Source: CAYSCX01 sp964429575
Lineage (GTDB): Bacteria; Desulfobacterota; Binatia; Binatales; Binataceae
Assembly (NCBI GenBank): GCA_964429575.1
Contig: CAYSCX010000011.1
Coordinates: 1-64,000, forward strand
Direction: 5' to 3'
Length of the DNA stretch: 64,000 bases
Shown piece by piece: positions 44,046 to 52,362 of this stretch. A model generated the notes under the pieces. That model worked only from the letters and a program-made list of their open reading frames with translations, did not search any database and was not told the origin of the DNA. Positions within the stretch are counted from its first letter, which is position 1. Each line of letters begins with the position of its first letter. Both the position numbers and the translations under genes were made by a program.

Positions 44046-44081
44046 AAAAAAATGCGGGCGCTCCGCCGGGCGCGCCCGCAT
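44046..44081 (-). terminator. Intrinsic terminator after the nitroreductase gene
   Basis: Perfect 10-bp stem ATGCGGGCGC/GCGCCCGCAT (44052-44061, 44072-44081), followed on the minus strand by seven T. It lies 25 bases past the nitroreductase stop and may also stop the convergent lipoprotein transcript. Confidence 0.85.
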
Positions 44082-44106
44082 TCGTCTAGTCGTCAGAAGC
44101 CGGCGC

Positions 44107-44790
44107 CTAGCCCTTCCACGAATTGCCGAAACGATCGAGGAATGCGACTTCGCTCAGCGGGCGGCGCCGCACCGGTCCGAACTTGTTGATCGGATATCCC
44201 ATCGGAAGCAACGCATAGGTCGAGACGTCCTGCGGAAGACCGAGCAACTCTTTCACTTCGTCCTCGTAGAACATGTGAATCGTCGTGAGCACGGTGCCGA
44301 CGCCGAGTGCGCGGCAGGCGAGGATGATGTTCTGCACCGCGGGGTAGATGCTCGAACCGCCCATGCGCCCCAAATTCTTCAGATTCGGCAGGACCTCAGG
44401 CGGGAACTGCGGCGGCGGTCCGCTTGGCTGTTCGTCGCGCAGACACGCGAACAGGAGCACCGGCGCCTCGTGCATGTGCTCGATCAAATAGAACGCAGAG
44501 TTCAGCAGCGTGTTGTACTGCTTGTCGTCCATGTGAGCGGGACGCGCGGTCCTCGCGGCATAGATCTGCTGCAGGATCGCGCCGGCCTTGCGGTAGATGT
44601 CGCTGACTTTCTTGCGAGTCGCGGCGTCCTTCACTACGACGAACACCCAGTTCTGCACATTGCTGCCGGACGGGGCACGAATCGCCGCGTCGAGAATCTT
44701 GGTGAGAACCTCGTCGGGGATCGGGTCGGGCTTGTAGCGCCTTAGCGCCCGCGCCGAGTACATCGCATCGAACAGTCCTGTCTCTGCCAT
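44107..44790 (-). CDS. Nitroreductase family protein
   Basis: FMN-binding oxidoreductase fold, 227 residues. Opening SARALRRYKPDPIPDEVL and APSGSNVQNWVFVVV are typical FMN contacts; GGSSIYPAVQNIILACRALGVGT lies in the second half. Members reduce nitroaromatics, quinones or flavins with NAD(P)H. A GGAG lies 6 bases upstream of the ATG. Isolated gene with its own terminator; the physiological substrate is unknown. Confidence 0.9.
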   Translation of the reverse strand: MAETGLFDAMYSARALRRYKPDPIPDEVLTKILDAAIRAPSGSNVQNWVFVVVKDAATRKKVSDIYRKAGAILQQIYAARTARPAHMDDKQYNTLLNSAFYLIEHMHEAPVLLFACLRDEQPSGPPPQFPPEVLPNLKNLGRMGGSSIYPAVQNIILACRALGVGTVLTTIHMFYEDEVKELLGLPQDVSTYALLPMGYPINKFGPVRRRPLSEVAFLDRFGNSWKG

Positions 44791-44844
44791 GTCGGAACTC
44801 CTCGCCGGATTGGGGTTCGTCAGATGAATATCGCCGTTGGAGGC

Positions 44845-44879
44845 GGAAAAGAAGGGCGGCCGAAGAGTTTCCGGCCGCC
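44845..44879 (-). terminator. Intrinsic terminator after the VOC gene
   Basis: GGCGGCCG/CGGCCGCC stem (44855-44862, 44872-44879) with an 9-base loop, followed on the minus strand by CTTCTTTTCC. It lies 28 bases past the VOC gene stop. Confidence 0.75.
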
Positions 44880-44907
44880 ATCAGTGCGAGGCTCTCGCTC
44901 GAAATCG

Positions 44908-45477
44908 TTACACAGGCGTGCGTGTCATCTGCGGAGGCTTGCCGCGGCCCATCAACATGTCGTTCATCTTCTTGCGCTCGGCCGGGTCGTCGGTCATCGG
45001 GCCCGGCTGATCGTGATGGCGCCAAACCTTGTCGTTCTCATCGAACTTGCGCGTGGTGACGCAATACTCAAGCTGCAAGCCGTTGGGATCTTTGAAGTAG
45101 ATCGAATGGCACCACTCGTGGTCCATCACCACGGTCACATCGACGCCCTTGGCGAGGAGATCCTTGCGCTTGGCTTCGAGCTCCTCGGGCGAATCGAGCC
45201 ACATGGCGAAGTGATAGAAGGCGCTCGGGAGATTCTGCGCGCTGTTGATGTCGGTCGCGAACTCTTCGGGAAGTCCCGGCACCTTCTCAGGGGACATGAA
45301 GGCGAAGAACGTGCCGTCGCCGGTGTCGAGAAAGACGTGCTTGATCCTGCCGCCGCCGGGGACCTCGATTAGGTCGCACCAGCCGACCTCCCAGCCGAGC
45401 TTGTGGGTGTAGAAATCAATCGTGCGATCGATGTCCAGCGTTGCGAGTCCCAAGTGGTGAACGCCCCTGCGTTTCAT
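44908..45477 (-). CDS. VOC-family protein, extradiol dioxygenase-like
   Basis: 189 residues with the VOC fold: GVHHLGLATLDIDRTIDFY (His near residue 8), FYHFAMWLDSPEELEAK (second His near 95) and YFKDPNGLQLEYC (Glu near 137) form a plausible 2-His-1-Glu metal site as in extradiol dioxygenases and glyoxalases. GGAGGGACACTC precedes the ATG. A C-terminal tail rich in charged residues is extra. Substrate unknown. Confidence 0.8.
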   Translation of the reverse strand: MKRRGVHHLGLATLDIDRTIDFYTHKLGWEVGWCDLIEVPGGGRIKHVFLDTGDGTFFAFMSPEKVPGLPEEFATDINSAQNLPSAFYHFAMWLDSPEELEAKRKDLLAKGVDVTVVMDHEWCHSIYFKDPNGLQLEYCVTTRKFDENDKVWRHHDQPGPMTDDPAERKKMNDMLMGRGKPPQMTRTPV

Positions 45478-45583
45478 GAGTGTCCCTCCCTGAATGATGG
45501 TTCAGGCGGCCGGTTTGGCAATTTGTAGCACGGCGCTGCCGGCGATCCCAAGCGCGTCGGAACGCTCGTTCAGACAGCGCGCA

Positions 45584-46237
45584 TCAGTCGAGACGGATGA
45601 GCTTTTGCTTGATTGCGAAGCGGACCATCGCGGCGGTCGAATCCAGTCCGAGCTTGTGCTTGAGGTTTTCGCGATGCGCCTGCGCGGTCTTGGGGCTGAT
45701 GTGGAGGCGCTGCGCGATTTCTTTTGCGGTGGAACCTTCCGCAATCATCTTGAGCACCTCGCGCTCTCGCCGGGTGAGTTGCGCGGCGCGGGAGCTTGAT
45801 GGCGGCGCGGGCTGATTGACCCGTGCGAGCACCACCGGAGCCACCGACGGACTGACGTAGCGGCGACCCCCGTGGACCGCGTGCACCGCGGCAAGAAGCT
45901 CCGAGGCCGCATCGGTCTTGACGACGTAACCCGCCGCGCCCGCGTCGCTCAGCGCCTCGATGACATACTCCTCATCGTCATATTGGCTGAGGATCAGAAC
46001 CCTGCATCCGGGCGCAGCATCCGCGATATGCCGGACCGCGGCGATGCCGCCCATGCCCGCCATTCCAATATCGACCAGCGCGACGTGCGGACGAAGCTGC
46101 GCTGCCAGAGTGATTGCACTCTCGCCGTCGGACGCCTCGCCGACGATCTCGCATTGCGGTTCAAGCACGAGTCGCAGCGCCTCGCGAAAGAGCCGATGGT
46201 CGTCGACGAGCAACACACGGATGCGATCGCTCACCAT
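45584..46237 (-). CDS. NarL/FixJ-type response regulator
   Basis: 217 residues. Receiver domain with acidic pair D12/D13, phospho-acceptor D56 (ALVDIGM), switch Ser in VLILSQYDD and Lys in GYVVKTDA; C-terminal LuxR helix-turn-helix with LTRREREVLKMIAEGSTAKEI. It starts within the kinase stop (TGATG), so the two genes are translationally coupled and form a cognate pair. Target genes unknown. Confidence 0.94.
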   Translation of the reverse strand: MVSDRIRVLLVDDHRLFREALRLVLEPQCEIVGEASDGESAITLAAQLRPHVALVDIGMAGMGGIAAVRHIADAAPGCRVLILSQYDDEEYVIEALSDAGAAGYVVKTDAASELLAAVHAVHGGRRYVSPSVAPVVLARVNQPAPPSSSRAAQLTRREREVLKMIAEGSTAKEIAQRLHISPKTAQAHRENLKHKLGLDSTAAMVRFAIKQKLIRLD

Positions 46238-47430
46238 CAGGACAACTCGGGGATTTCCGCGACCAGGCGCGTGGCGCCGGGCTTCGAATCGATTCGCAGC
46301 GTACCGCCCATCAGTTCAAGGCGCTCGCGAAGCCCCGCCAGCCCGGTGCCGCCCGATCGTTTCGCTGCGTCGATGCCGCAGCCGTTATCAGCGATCGACA
46401 CCCTCGCAATGCCGCGATCGCGTTCCAGCGTCAGTTCTACCGCCGATGCGCGAGCGTGGCGGATAACGTTGGAGAACGCCTCGCGCGCGACCCTGAAGCA
46501 TAGCTCCTGAATCGGCCGCGAGATGAGTTCGGTGTCAACCGCCAACTCGATTCGTGCGGTGACGCCGGCCTCGCCTAGGCGCGCGACCTCTCCCGCGAGC
46601 ACCTCGCGCAAGGTGAGGCGTCCGAGCGTCGGCGGGCGCAGCTCGCGGGTGCGGCTGCGAAGCTCCTGTTCGAGCTCGCGCAGTATGCCGCGCGCCTCAT
46701 CGCGCCGGCCCTCGAGCGCGATGCGCGCAGCGGCGAGAAGCTGCGCCTGGTCGTCGTGCAGGTCGCGCGCGATGCGCGCGCGCTCCTGATCGACAGCGGC
46801 GAACAGGCGTAGTGCGAGTTGCTGGACGAGCGCGCGGCGTTGTTCGGCCTGTTGCTCGATGAGCCACGTCGATACGATCGGCGAAAGCCGCGCGAGCAGG
46901 GATTCGATTAGCTCAAATCCTTCGCCGAGCGGGCGGGAGATTCCGCCGAGCGCGATGGCGCCCGAGGCGAACGGCGCGCATATCCATTGGGGGCGAAGGA
47001 GCTTGCGCTCGCGATAGTCGCTGGCATCGCTGCCGATTATGATCGCTGCCCGCTGGAAGCACTTGGCGAGCGAACTCCGATGATCAAGCGCGAAATTTGT
47101 GTCGATGCCCGCGGATGCAGCCTCGACGCGAAGCTCCGCGCCATTGGCGATGGTGAGCAACCAGCAATCCGCGCCGGCCGCCCCGGCGATGATCGCGCCG
47201 AGGCCACTCATCCGCTCGTGGCGCGCAAGCCGATTGACGCGCGCTGATGCGTCAGTGATCGCGCGCTCGATCGATGCGCGCCGCTCGAATTGTCCTCGAA
47301 GCTCCGCGAGCTGCGCCGCGCTGTCGATCGCGCGCATGCGCCAAAACGCCCGCGAGTTTTCCTGCGAATCGGGCAGACGTGGCGGCTCCGCCCGTCGTCC
47401 TTGCGCCCCTTTCTTTTCTCGTGCGCCCAC
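46237..47430 (-). CDS. Sensor histidine kinase of the NarL-partner (HisKA_3) class
   Basis: 397 residues, soluble by sequence (no transmembrane helix seen). A GAF-like sensory domain spans about 45-195, then the dimerisation motif DQERARIARDLHDDQAQ with phospho-His at 225, and a HATPase domain with REAFSNVIRHARAS and ADNGCGIDAAKRSGGTGLAGLRERL. A cytoplasmic GAF kinase suggests an internal signal such as redox or a small ligand. Start choice is soft because the first ~30 residues are low complexity. Confidence 0.92.
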   Translation of the reverse strand: MGAREKKGAQGRRAEPPRLPDSQENSRAFWRMRAIDSAAQLAELRGQFERRASIERAITDASARVNRLARHERMSGLGAIIAGAAGADCWLLTIANGAELRVEAASAGIDTNFALDHRSSLAKCFQRAAIIIGSDASDYRERKLLRPQWICAPFASGAIALGGISRPLGEGFELIESLLARLSPIVSTWLIEQQAEQRRALVQQLALRLFAAVDQERARIARDLHDDQAQLLAAARIALEGRRDEARGILRELEQELRSRTRELRPPTLGRLTLREVLAGEVARLGEAGVTARIELAVDTELISRPIQELCFRVAREAFSNVIRHARASAVELTLERDRGIARVSIADNGCGIDAAKRSGGTGLAGLRERLELMGGTLRIDSKPGATRLVAEIPELS

Positions 47431-47459
47431 CGTCCCCTCTTGGCGCGCGCCTCAAGGCG

Positions 47460-50213
47460 CTATTTTGGTACCGGCTCTTTCGGTTTGCCGAGTTCCTGAC
47501 CCAATTTCTGCATCTCAGATCCGAAGGCGGACCAGTCGCCTGCGCGAAGCGCCTCGAGCGCTCGCTGATAGTGCGACGCCGCCGCTCCGGCGGCGCCCGC
47601 GGCCGGCGGCATCCCGGCCATTGCTTCGGTTGACGGCGGAGCGCCTGCGCCCGGTCGCACGACAACCGGCTTGTCAGGAATGCGCGATGCGAACAGCGCC
47701 TCGAGCGCCAGCTCGATTGATTCTGCCATCACCGTTCTATCGCGGTATGCCATGAGGATGCGCTGCAGTTGCGGGAGCTCACCCTTTTCCGCGCGAAGAT
47801 AGAGCGGTTTGACATATAGCAGCGAGTCCTGAACCGGTATCACCAACAGATTACCCATCAGAACGCGAGAGCCCTCCTGGTTCCACAGCGATATCTGGCG
47901 CGAGATTTCGGGATTCTGGTTGATGCGCGCGTCGATCTGGAAGGGTCCGTAAAACAACCGATCCTTCGAGAACGAGTACTCGATCAGCTCGCCGTATTCA
48001 TCACCGTCGCATCGCGCGGCGAGCCACGAGATCATGTTGTCGCGATTTTGCGGCACCATCGGAAGCATCAGGAGGAACTCGGTTTTCGATTCACCCGGGA
48101 GCCGCATGTTCACGTAGTACGGCTCCATGGGGACCGTCTGACCGGCGTAATTCTCGCGGGGAAACGCCCACAAGTCCTCGCGATTGTAGAACACCTGGGG
48201 GTCGGTCATGTGGTAGGTCCGGTACAAGTCAGCCTGCACCAGAAAGATATCCTCGGGATAGCGGATGTGCGCGCGCAGCTCTTGCGGCATCTCGCCAAGC
48301 GGCTTGAGCAAACCCGCAAAGATGCGCCCCCACGTCCTGATGATCGGGTCGTTGGGATCCGCGAGGTAAAGGTTCGTCTCGCCGGTGTAGGCATTGATGA
48401 CGGCTTTCACGGAGTTGCGAATGTAGTTGAAGCGATCGCCGCTGTTCTGTGAGTACGGGAAGCGGTCGCTGGTTGTGTACGCATCGACGATCCAGTAAAG
48501 CCCGCCGTCATGTGCGACGATGTACGGATCGTGATCGAAATGAAGAAACGGCGCGAGTTCGTTGAGACGGCCGATGATGTTGCGTCGAATCAGTATGCGG
48601 CTGCTCTGCTTGATGTTGCCGGTGACCACAAGATTGATGTCGCGGTAGTAGAATCCGAAAATCAGCCGGCGCAGCAGTCCCGCGGCCGCAATGCCCGACG
48701 GAGCCTGGTAATATGCGAATACGTTGTCGGTGCCGCGAGGGTAGTCGAACTCCGGTGTGCCGGAGTCAACGATCACGTAGCTGTCGGGCTTTTCGCCGAA
48801 GTAGATTCCGGGGCGCTTGATGTTCACGCCGACGTTCGACACGGGTGGTATGTCCTTAACGTAGAACACCGGCATGCCTTCCTGATCCTTGGCATTTACC
48901 GGGCTCATCGCGACGCCGTAACCGTGCGTGAACTTGAGATAGCGGTTCACCCAGGTCTGCGCGTCGGTGGCGAGCCGATCGATGTTCATCTCGCGAGCAC
49001 CGAGCATCACCTGCGTGTACTTGCCCTCGATCCAGTAGCGATCAATGTCCACGTCGCCAATGTCGTAGTAGAGCCGAATTTCCTGAAGCTGCTTGTAAGT
49101 GGCGAGCAGCGGCCGTGGATCCCAGACGCGGATATTGTCGATGGTCCCCTTGTCGTCCGTGACCGACGCCATCGAGAGCGTACCTTCGCCAGAGAACGGC
49201 TTCACCGCGAAGTGATCGATCTTGTATGCGCGGCGCGTCATCGCGATGTTGCGCTCGAGGTACGGCCGCTCGACCTGTAGTTCATTCGGCTTGACCAGCA
49301 GCCGTTCGATCGCAGGCTGGATGAGGTTCAGGAGCAGCGCAGGACCAAATACGAGCGCGGCCGCGATCACCGGCAGCCGGAGCCCGCGCGCGCGATAATT
49401 GGCGATGCAAATTGCGGCCGCCACCACCGACAGCGCGACGAGCAGCCAAAGCCCTGGCCGCCAGAGCAGGTCGTCGACATAGCGCAATCCGAACACGACG
49501 CCGTTGCTGTGAAAGAGCAGTGCGTAGCGCGCAAGCCAATAGCTCATCGCCCGCTGGAGGAAAAAGAACGCGAGCAGCACCGAGAAGTGCGCGGCGGCAG
49601 CAGGCGCTACCCTGGGCGGTGATTCACGGAAGTCGAGCGCTCCGCGCGCCCAGTAGATCGCAAATGCCGTGACTGCGGAGAGGAAAATCAGCGTCAGCCA
49701 CAGATCGCGCAGGTTCTCGAGCAACGGCAGCGCGAAAACGTAATAGCCGACGTCGTTTCCGAACGCCTGGTCCGTATATCCGAAGCTCCGGCCGTAAATG
49801 GCGCTCAGATAGGTCTCCCAGCCGGACGCTTCGCCTTGCGCCACAAACAAGCCGAGCACCGCCGAGCCGGCCACGATCAGCGTCCGCCACGGGACGCGGT
49901 CGCCGAGCGAGCGAAACAGCTCGGGCAGGTTGACCTCGACAATCTCGTCGGCGCGGCGGACGACCCGAAGAACCAGGCGCTCTTGACTACCGCGAAGGGC
50001 GACGATGCCGCTGGCGAAGAGCACCGCGAAGGTCAGCAGCCACACGGCGATGAAAATTGAAACGCTCGCGACGACCCGCGTCACGAATACGTTGCGGTAG
50101 CCGATCGAGTCGAACCACAGAAGGTCAACCAGGATGCCGTCGAGAACCGCGAGCAAGATAAGCACGGCGACGGCGCCGCCGAGCAGCGACAGGAGGATTG
50201 TGCGCGGGCGCAT
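47460..50213 (-). CDS. UPF0182 family large membrane protein
   Basis: 917 residues. Seven transmembrane helices fill the N-terminal ~310 residues, followed by a large extracytoplasmic domain with motifs typical of the family (WDPRPLLATYKQLQEIRLYYDIGDVDIDRY near 370, FVKDIPP-like loop, NREDLWAFPRENY). A Pro/Ala/Gly-rich segment and a small helical tail (YQRALEALRAGDWSAFGSEM) end it. The function is unknown, with roles in envelope stress or biofilm suggested for relatives. It precedes the sensor kinase gene by 29 bases. Confidence 0.9.
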   Translation of the reverse strand: MRPRTILLSLLGGAVAVLILLAVLDGILVDLLWFDSIGYRNVFVTRVVASVSIFIAVWLLTFAVLFASGIVALRGSQERLVLRVVRRADEIVEVNLPELFRSLGDRVPWRTLIVAGSAVLGLFVAQGEASGWETYLSAIYGRSFGYTDQAFGNDVGYYVFALPLLENLRDLWLTLIFLSAVTAFAIYWARGALDFRESPPRVAPAAAAHFSVLLAFFFLQRAMSYWLARYALLFHSNGVVFGLRYVDDLLWRPGLWLLVALSVVAAAICIANYRARGLRLPVIAAALVFGPALLLNLIQPAIERLLVKPNELQVERPYLERNIAMTRRAYKIDHFAVKPFSGEGTLSMASVTDDKGTIDNIRVWDPRPLLATYKQLQEIRLYYDIGDVDIDRYWIEGKYTQVMLGAREMNIDRLATDAQTWVNRYLKFTHGYGVAMSPVNAKDQEGMPVFYVKDIPPVSNVGVNIKRPGIYFGEKPDSYVIVDSGTPEFDYPRGTDNVFAYYQAPSGIAAAGLLRRLIFGFYYRDINLVVTGNIKQSSRILIRRNIIGRLNELAPFLHFDHDPYIVAHDGGLYWIVDAYTTSDRFPYSQNSGDRFNYIRNSVKAVINAYTGETNLYLADPNDPIIRTWGRIFAGLLKPLGEMPQELRAHIRYPEDIFLVQADLYRTYHMTDPQVFYNREDLWAFPRENYAGQTVPMEPYYVNMRLPGESKTEFLLMLPMVPQNRDNMISWLAARCDGDEYGELIEYSFSKDRLFYGPFQIDARINQNPEISRQISLWNQEGSRVLMGNLLVIPVQDSLLYVKPLYLRAEKGELPQLQRILMAYRDRTVMAESIELALEALFASRIPDKPVVVRPGAGAPPSTEAMAGMPPAAGAAGAAASHYQRALEALRAGDWSAFGSEMQKLGQELGKPKEPVPK

Positions 50214-50225
50214 CGAGACCGCCGC

Positions 50226-50546
50226 CTACTCGCCGCGCGCGACGCGCGCCACGTGCTCGCGCACCACGCCGGGCGGACAGAGCCAGATGAAGACCTTCAT
50301 CGCGACGCTGCCCAGCAGCAGCCAGCCAAGCAGGCCGAGAACAGGGAACAAGTAAAGCTCGATCGCAGGTGGCGTGAGCAGCGGCAGCAAGATGAAGATG
50401 GGCACTAATTTGGCCGTCTTCGACACGCGAGCATCATTCATCAGCCGCCAGAAGACGCGGGCAAAGTGCGGCAGAAACGGCACCAGCTTGGAGCCTTGCA
50501 GTGTCGAAAACAGATGCATCCTGAGAAGAGCACGAAGCACCGACAT
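50226..50546 (-). CDS. Small membrane protein, DUF1232-like
   Basis: 106 residues (a shorter start at Met9 is possible). FARVFWRLMNDARVSKTAKLVPIFILLPLL resembles the first half of DUF1232 (YkvA) proteins, but the family's PIDLIPD motif is replaced by PPAIELYLFPVLG. Two hydrophobic segments (about 47-65 and 66-90). It lies 12 bases upstream of the UPF0182 gene, so both are probably one operon. Confidence 0.65.
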   Translation of the reverse strand: MSVLRALLRMHLFSTLQGSKLVPFLPHFARVFWRLMNDARVSKTAKLVPIFILLPLLTPPAIELYLFPVLGLLGWLLLGSVAMKVFIWLCPPGVVREHVARVARGE

Positions 50547-50580
50547 GGGCGTTGCCAGATCGATTGTACACGTTCAATCT

Positions 50581-50637
50581 GATCAATTACCACGACGATC
50601 GACCGCGTCAGATATCCGGTATCTGGTACAATTGATC
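50581..50637. promoter_or_regulatory. Nested inverted repeats upstream of the decarboxylase gene
   Basis: In the divergent region before the thiamine-diphosphate enzyme, CAGATA-N5-TATCTG (50609-50625) is a 6-5-6 palindrome. It lies inside a wider GATCAATT...AATTGATC pair (50581-50588, 50630-50637). These are plausible repressor sites controlling the decarboxylase/CoA ligase operon; no regulator is adjacent. Confidence 0.5.
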
Positions 50638-50663
50638 CGATTCGCACCCGGGGTTGCACGCGA

Positions 50664-52358
50664 GTGAAACGCCACATGGCACTGGGCGATTTCGTCGCCG
50701 CCTATCTGCGCAAGATCGGAGTGCGCCACGTATTCGGAATTCCCGGCGATCTCGCGCTGAAACTCTTTTTTGGACTCGGCAAACGGCATGGGCTCGAGAT
50801 TTTGACGCTGTCGCACGAGCCCGGCGTCGGTTTCGCGGCCGACGGTTACGCGCGCGCAACGGGCCAGATCGGCGTTATCTGCGTCACCTACGGAGCGGGC
50901 GGCCACAATATGGTCAATCCGGTTGCGGGTTCGTTCTCTGAGCGCGTGCCGATCCTGATTTTCTCGGGCGGCCCCGGCGAGGAGGAGCGCAAGCTCGGCA
51001 CGCTCATCCATCACCAGGCGCGCGAGATCGATTCGCAGCTTCGAATTTACCGGGAGGTCACCTGCGCCGCGAGCGTATTGACCGATCCGCGCCTCGCCGC
51101 GGAGCAATTGCACGAGGTTGCGCAAACCGTCTGGGCTGAACAGCGCCCCGGTTACCTCGAGATTCATCGTGACATGGTCGACCAAGTGATCGAGGTTCCC
51201 CCGGCGCTGATTCAGTGGGACGGGAACTTGCATTTCAAGCCATCGGACGCGCGCAAAGTCGAGGCAGCCGCGGCGGACACCGCGCGGATGTTCAACCAGT
51301 CGCGCAAGCCGGTGGTGATCGCCGGCATCGAGATTCATCGCTACAAGGCGTCGCGTGATTTGGTTGAACTCGCGGAGAAGATGGGCGCGCCGGTTCTCAC
51401 GACCGTGCTGGGCAAGGGTGCGTTCCCGATGGATCATCCGCTCCACATGGGCGTGCACATCGGACCGATAAGTCCGCGCCCGATCGTCGCGCGCATGGAC
51501 GCGGCGGACTTCGTGCTCAACCTCGGATGCCTCAAGACCGATATGAACTTCGGCAATCGGCCAGCGCATATCATCCAGGACCGGAGCGTGTGGGCGGTCG
51601 ATCGCAAAGTCGACGTGAGGTACTCCACCTACACGGACATCGCGGTGCGCGATTTCGTGCGCGCGTTGCTCAAGCAGGAATTACGCCGCCACCAGGAGAA
51701 GGTGCATTATGCGGACAACCTGCGCCCGCTCGCAAAGCGAGAGACCGGCCGCATCCGGGTTAACGACATGCTGGCGACGGTGAACGCGTTTCTGGAGCGC
51801 AATCGCAAACGCTACATGGTGATCGCCGAGTCGGGCGACATGTTGTTCGGCGGTCTCGACGTGCGCGTGCCGGGCACCGGCTACTATCTCGCGCAGGGAT
51901 TTTACGCGTCGATGGGCTTCGCGGTTCCTGCCGCGCTGGGCGCTCAGAAGGGATGCGGGCTCAGGCCCCTGGTATTGTGCGGCGACGGCGGATTCCAGAT
52001 GACGGGTGCGGAGATTTCCCACTCGGCAGCCTTTCGCGCGAATCCAATCGTACTTGTCGTGAACAACGGTGGTTGGCAAATCTTCCGCCCAGTCGCGGAA
52101 CGCCGCGACCTGCTCGAAATTCCGCCGTGGCCGTACGCGCGGCTGGCGCGCGACTGGAGCGGCGCCGGTTTCGAGGCAAACACGGTGGCGGAGCTGCGTC
52201 GCGCGTTGCAGTCTGCGCACGACTCGAAGAAATTCGCGATCATCGACGTACACGTGCGCCGCGACGATCTTTCTCCGGTGACGCGCAAGTACATCCAGGC
52301 CGCCGCGCGGCGCTCCAATCCTGTCGCGCCCAAGCGCACGCGCGACGCGCGAGGTTGA
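50664..52358 (+). CDS. Thiamine-diphosphate-dependent 2-oxo acid decarboxylase-like enzyme
   Basis: 564 residues with the three-domain layout of the pyruvate/indolepyruvate decarboxylase family. The catalytic Glu lies in LSHEPGVGFAADGYAR, HH in LIHHQAREID matches the paired active-site His of decarboxylases, and GDGGFQMTGAEIS...NNGGW is the Mg/ThDP motif. The C-terminal NNGGWQIF lacks the Glu found at NNxGYxIE in pyruvate decarboxylase. GTG 50664 or ATG 50676 may start it. It is followed 4 bases later by an acyl-CoA ligase gene, suggesting a 2-oxo acid degradation route; the true reaction is unproven. Confidence 0.85.
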   Translation: MKRHMALGDFVAAYLRKIGVRHVFGIPGDLALKLFFGLGKRHGLEILTLSHEPGVGFAADGYARATGQIGVICVTYGAGGHNMVNPVAGSFSERVPILIFSGGPGEEERKLGTLIHHQAREIDSQLRIYREVTCAASVLTDPRLAAEQLHEVAQTVWAEQRPGYLEIHRDMVDQVIEVPPALIQWDGNLHFKPSDARKVEAAAADTARMFNQSRKPVVIAGIEIHRYKASRDLVELAEKMGAPVLTTVLGKGAFPMDHPLHMGVHIGPISPRPIVARMDAADFVLNLGCLKTDMNFGNRPAHIIQDRSVWAVDRKVDVRYSTYTDIAVRDFVRALLKQELRRHQEKVHYADNLRPLAKRETGRIRVNDMLATVNAFLERNRKRYMVIAESGDMLFGGLDVRVPGTGYYLAQGFYASMGFAVPAALGAQKGCGLRPLVLCGDGGFQMTGAEISHSAAFRANPIVLVVNNGGWQIFRPVAERRDLLEIPPWPYARLARDWSGAGFEANTVAELRRALQSAHDSKKFAIIDVHVRRDDLSPVTRKYIQAAARRSNPVAPKRTRDARG

Positions 52359-52362
52359 TGCG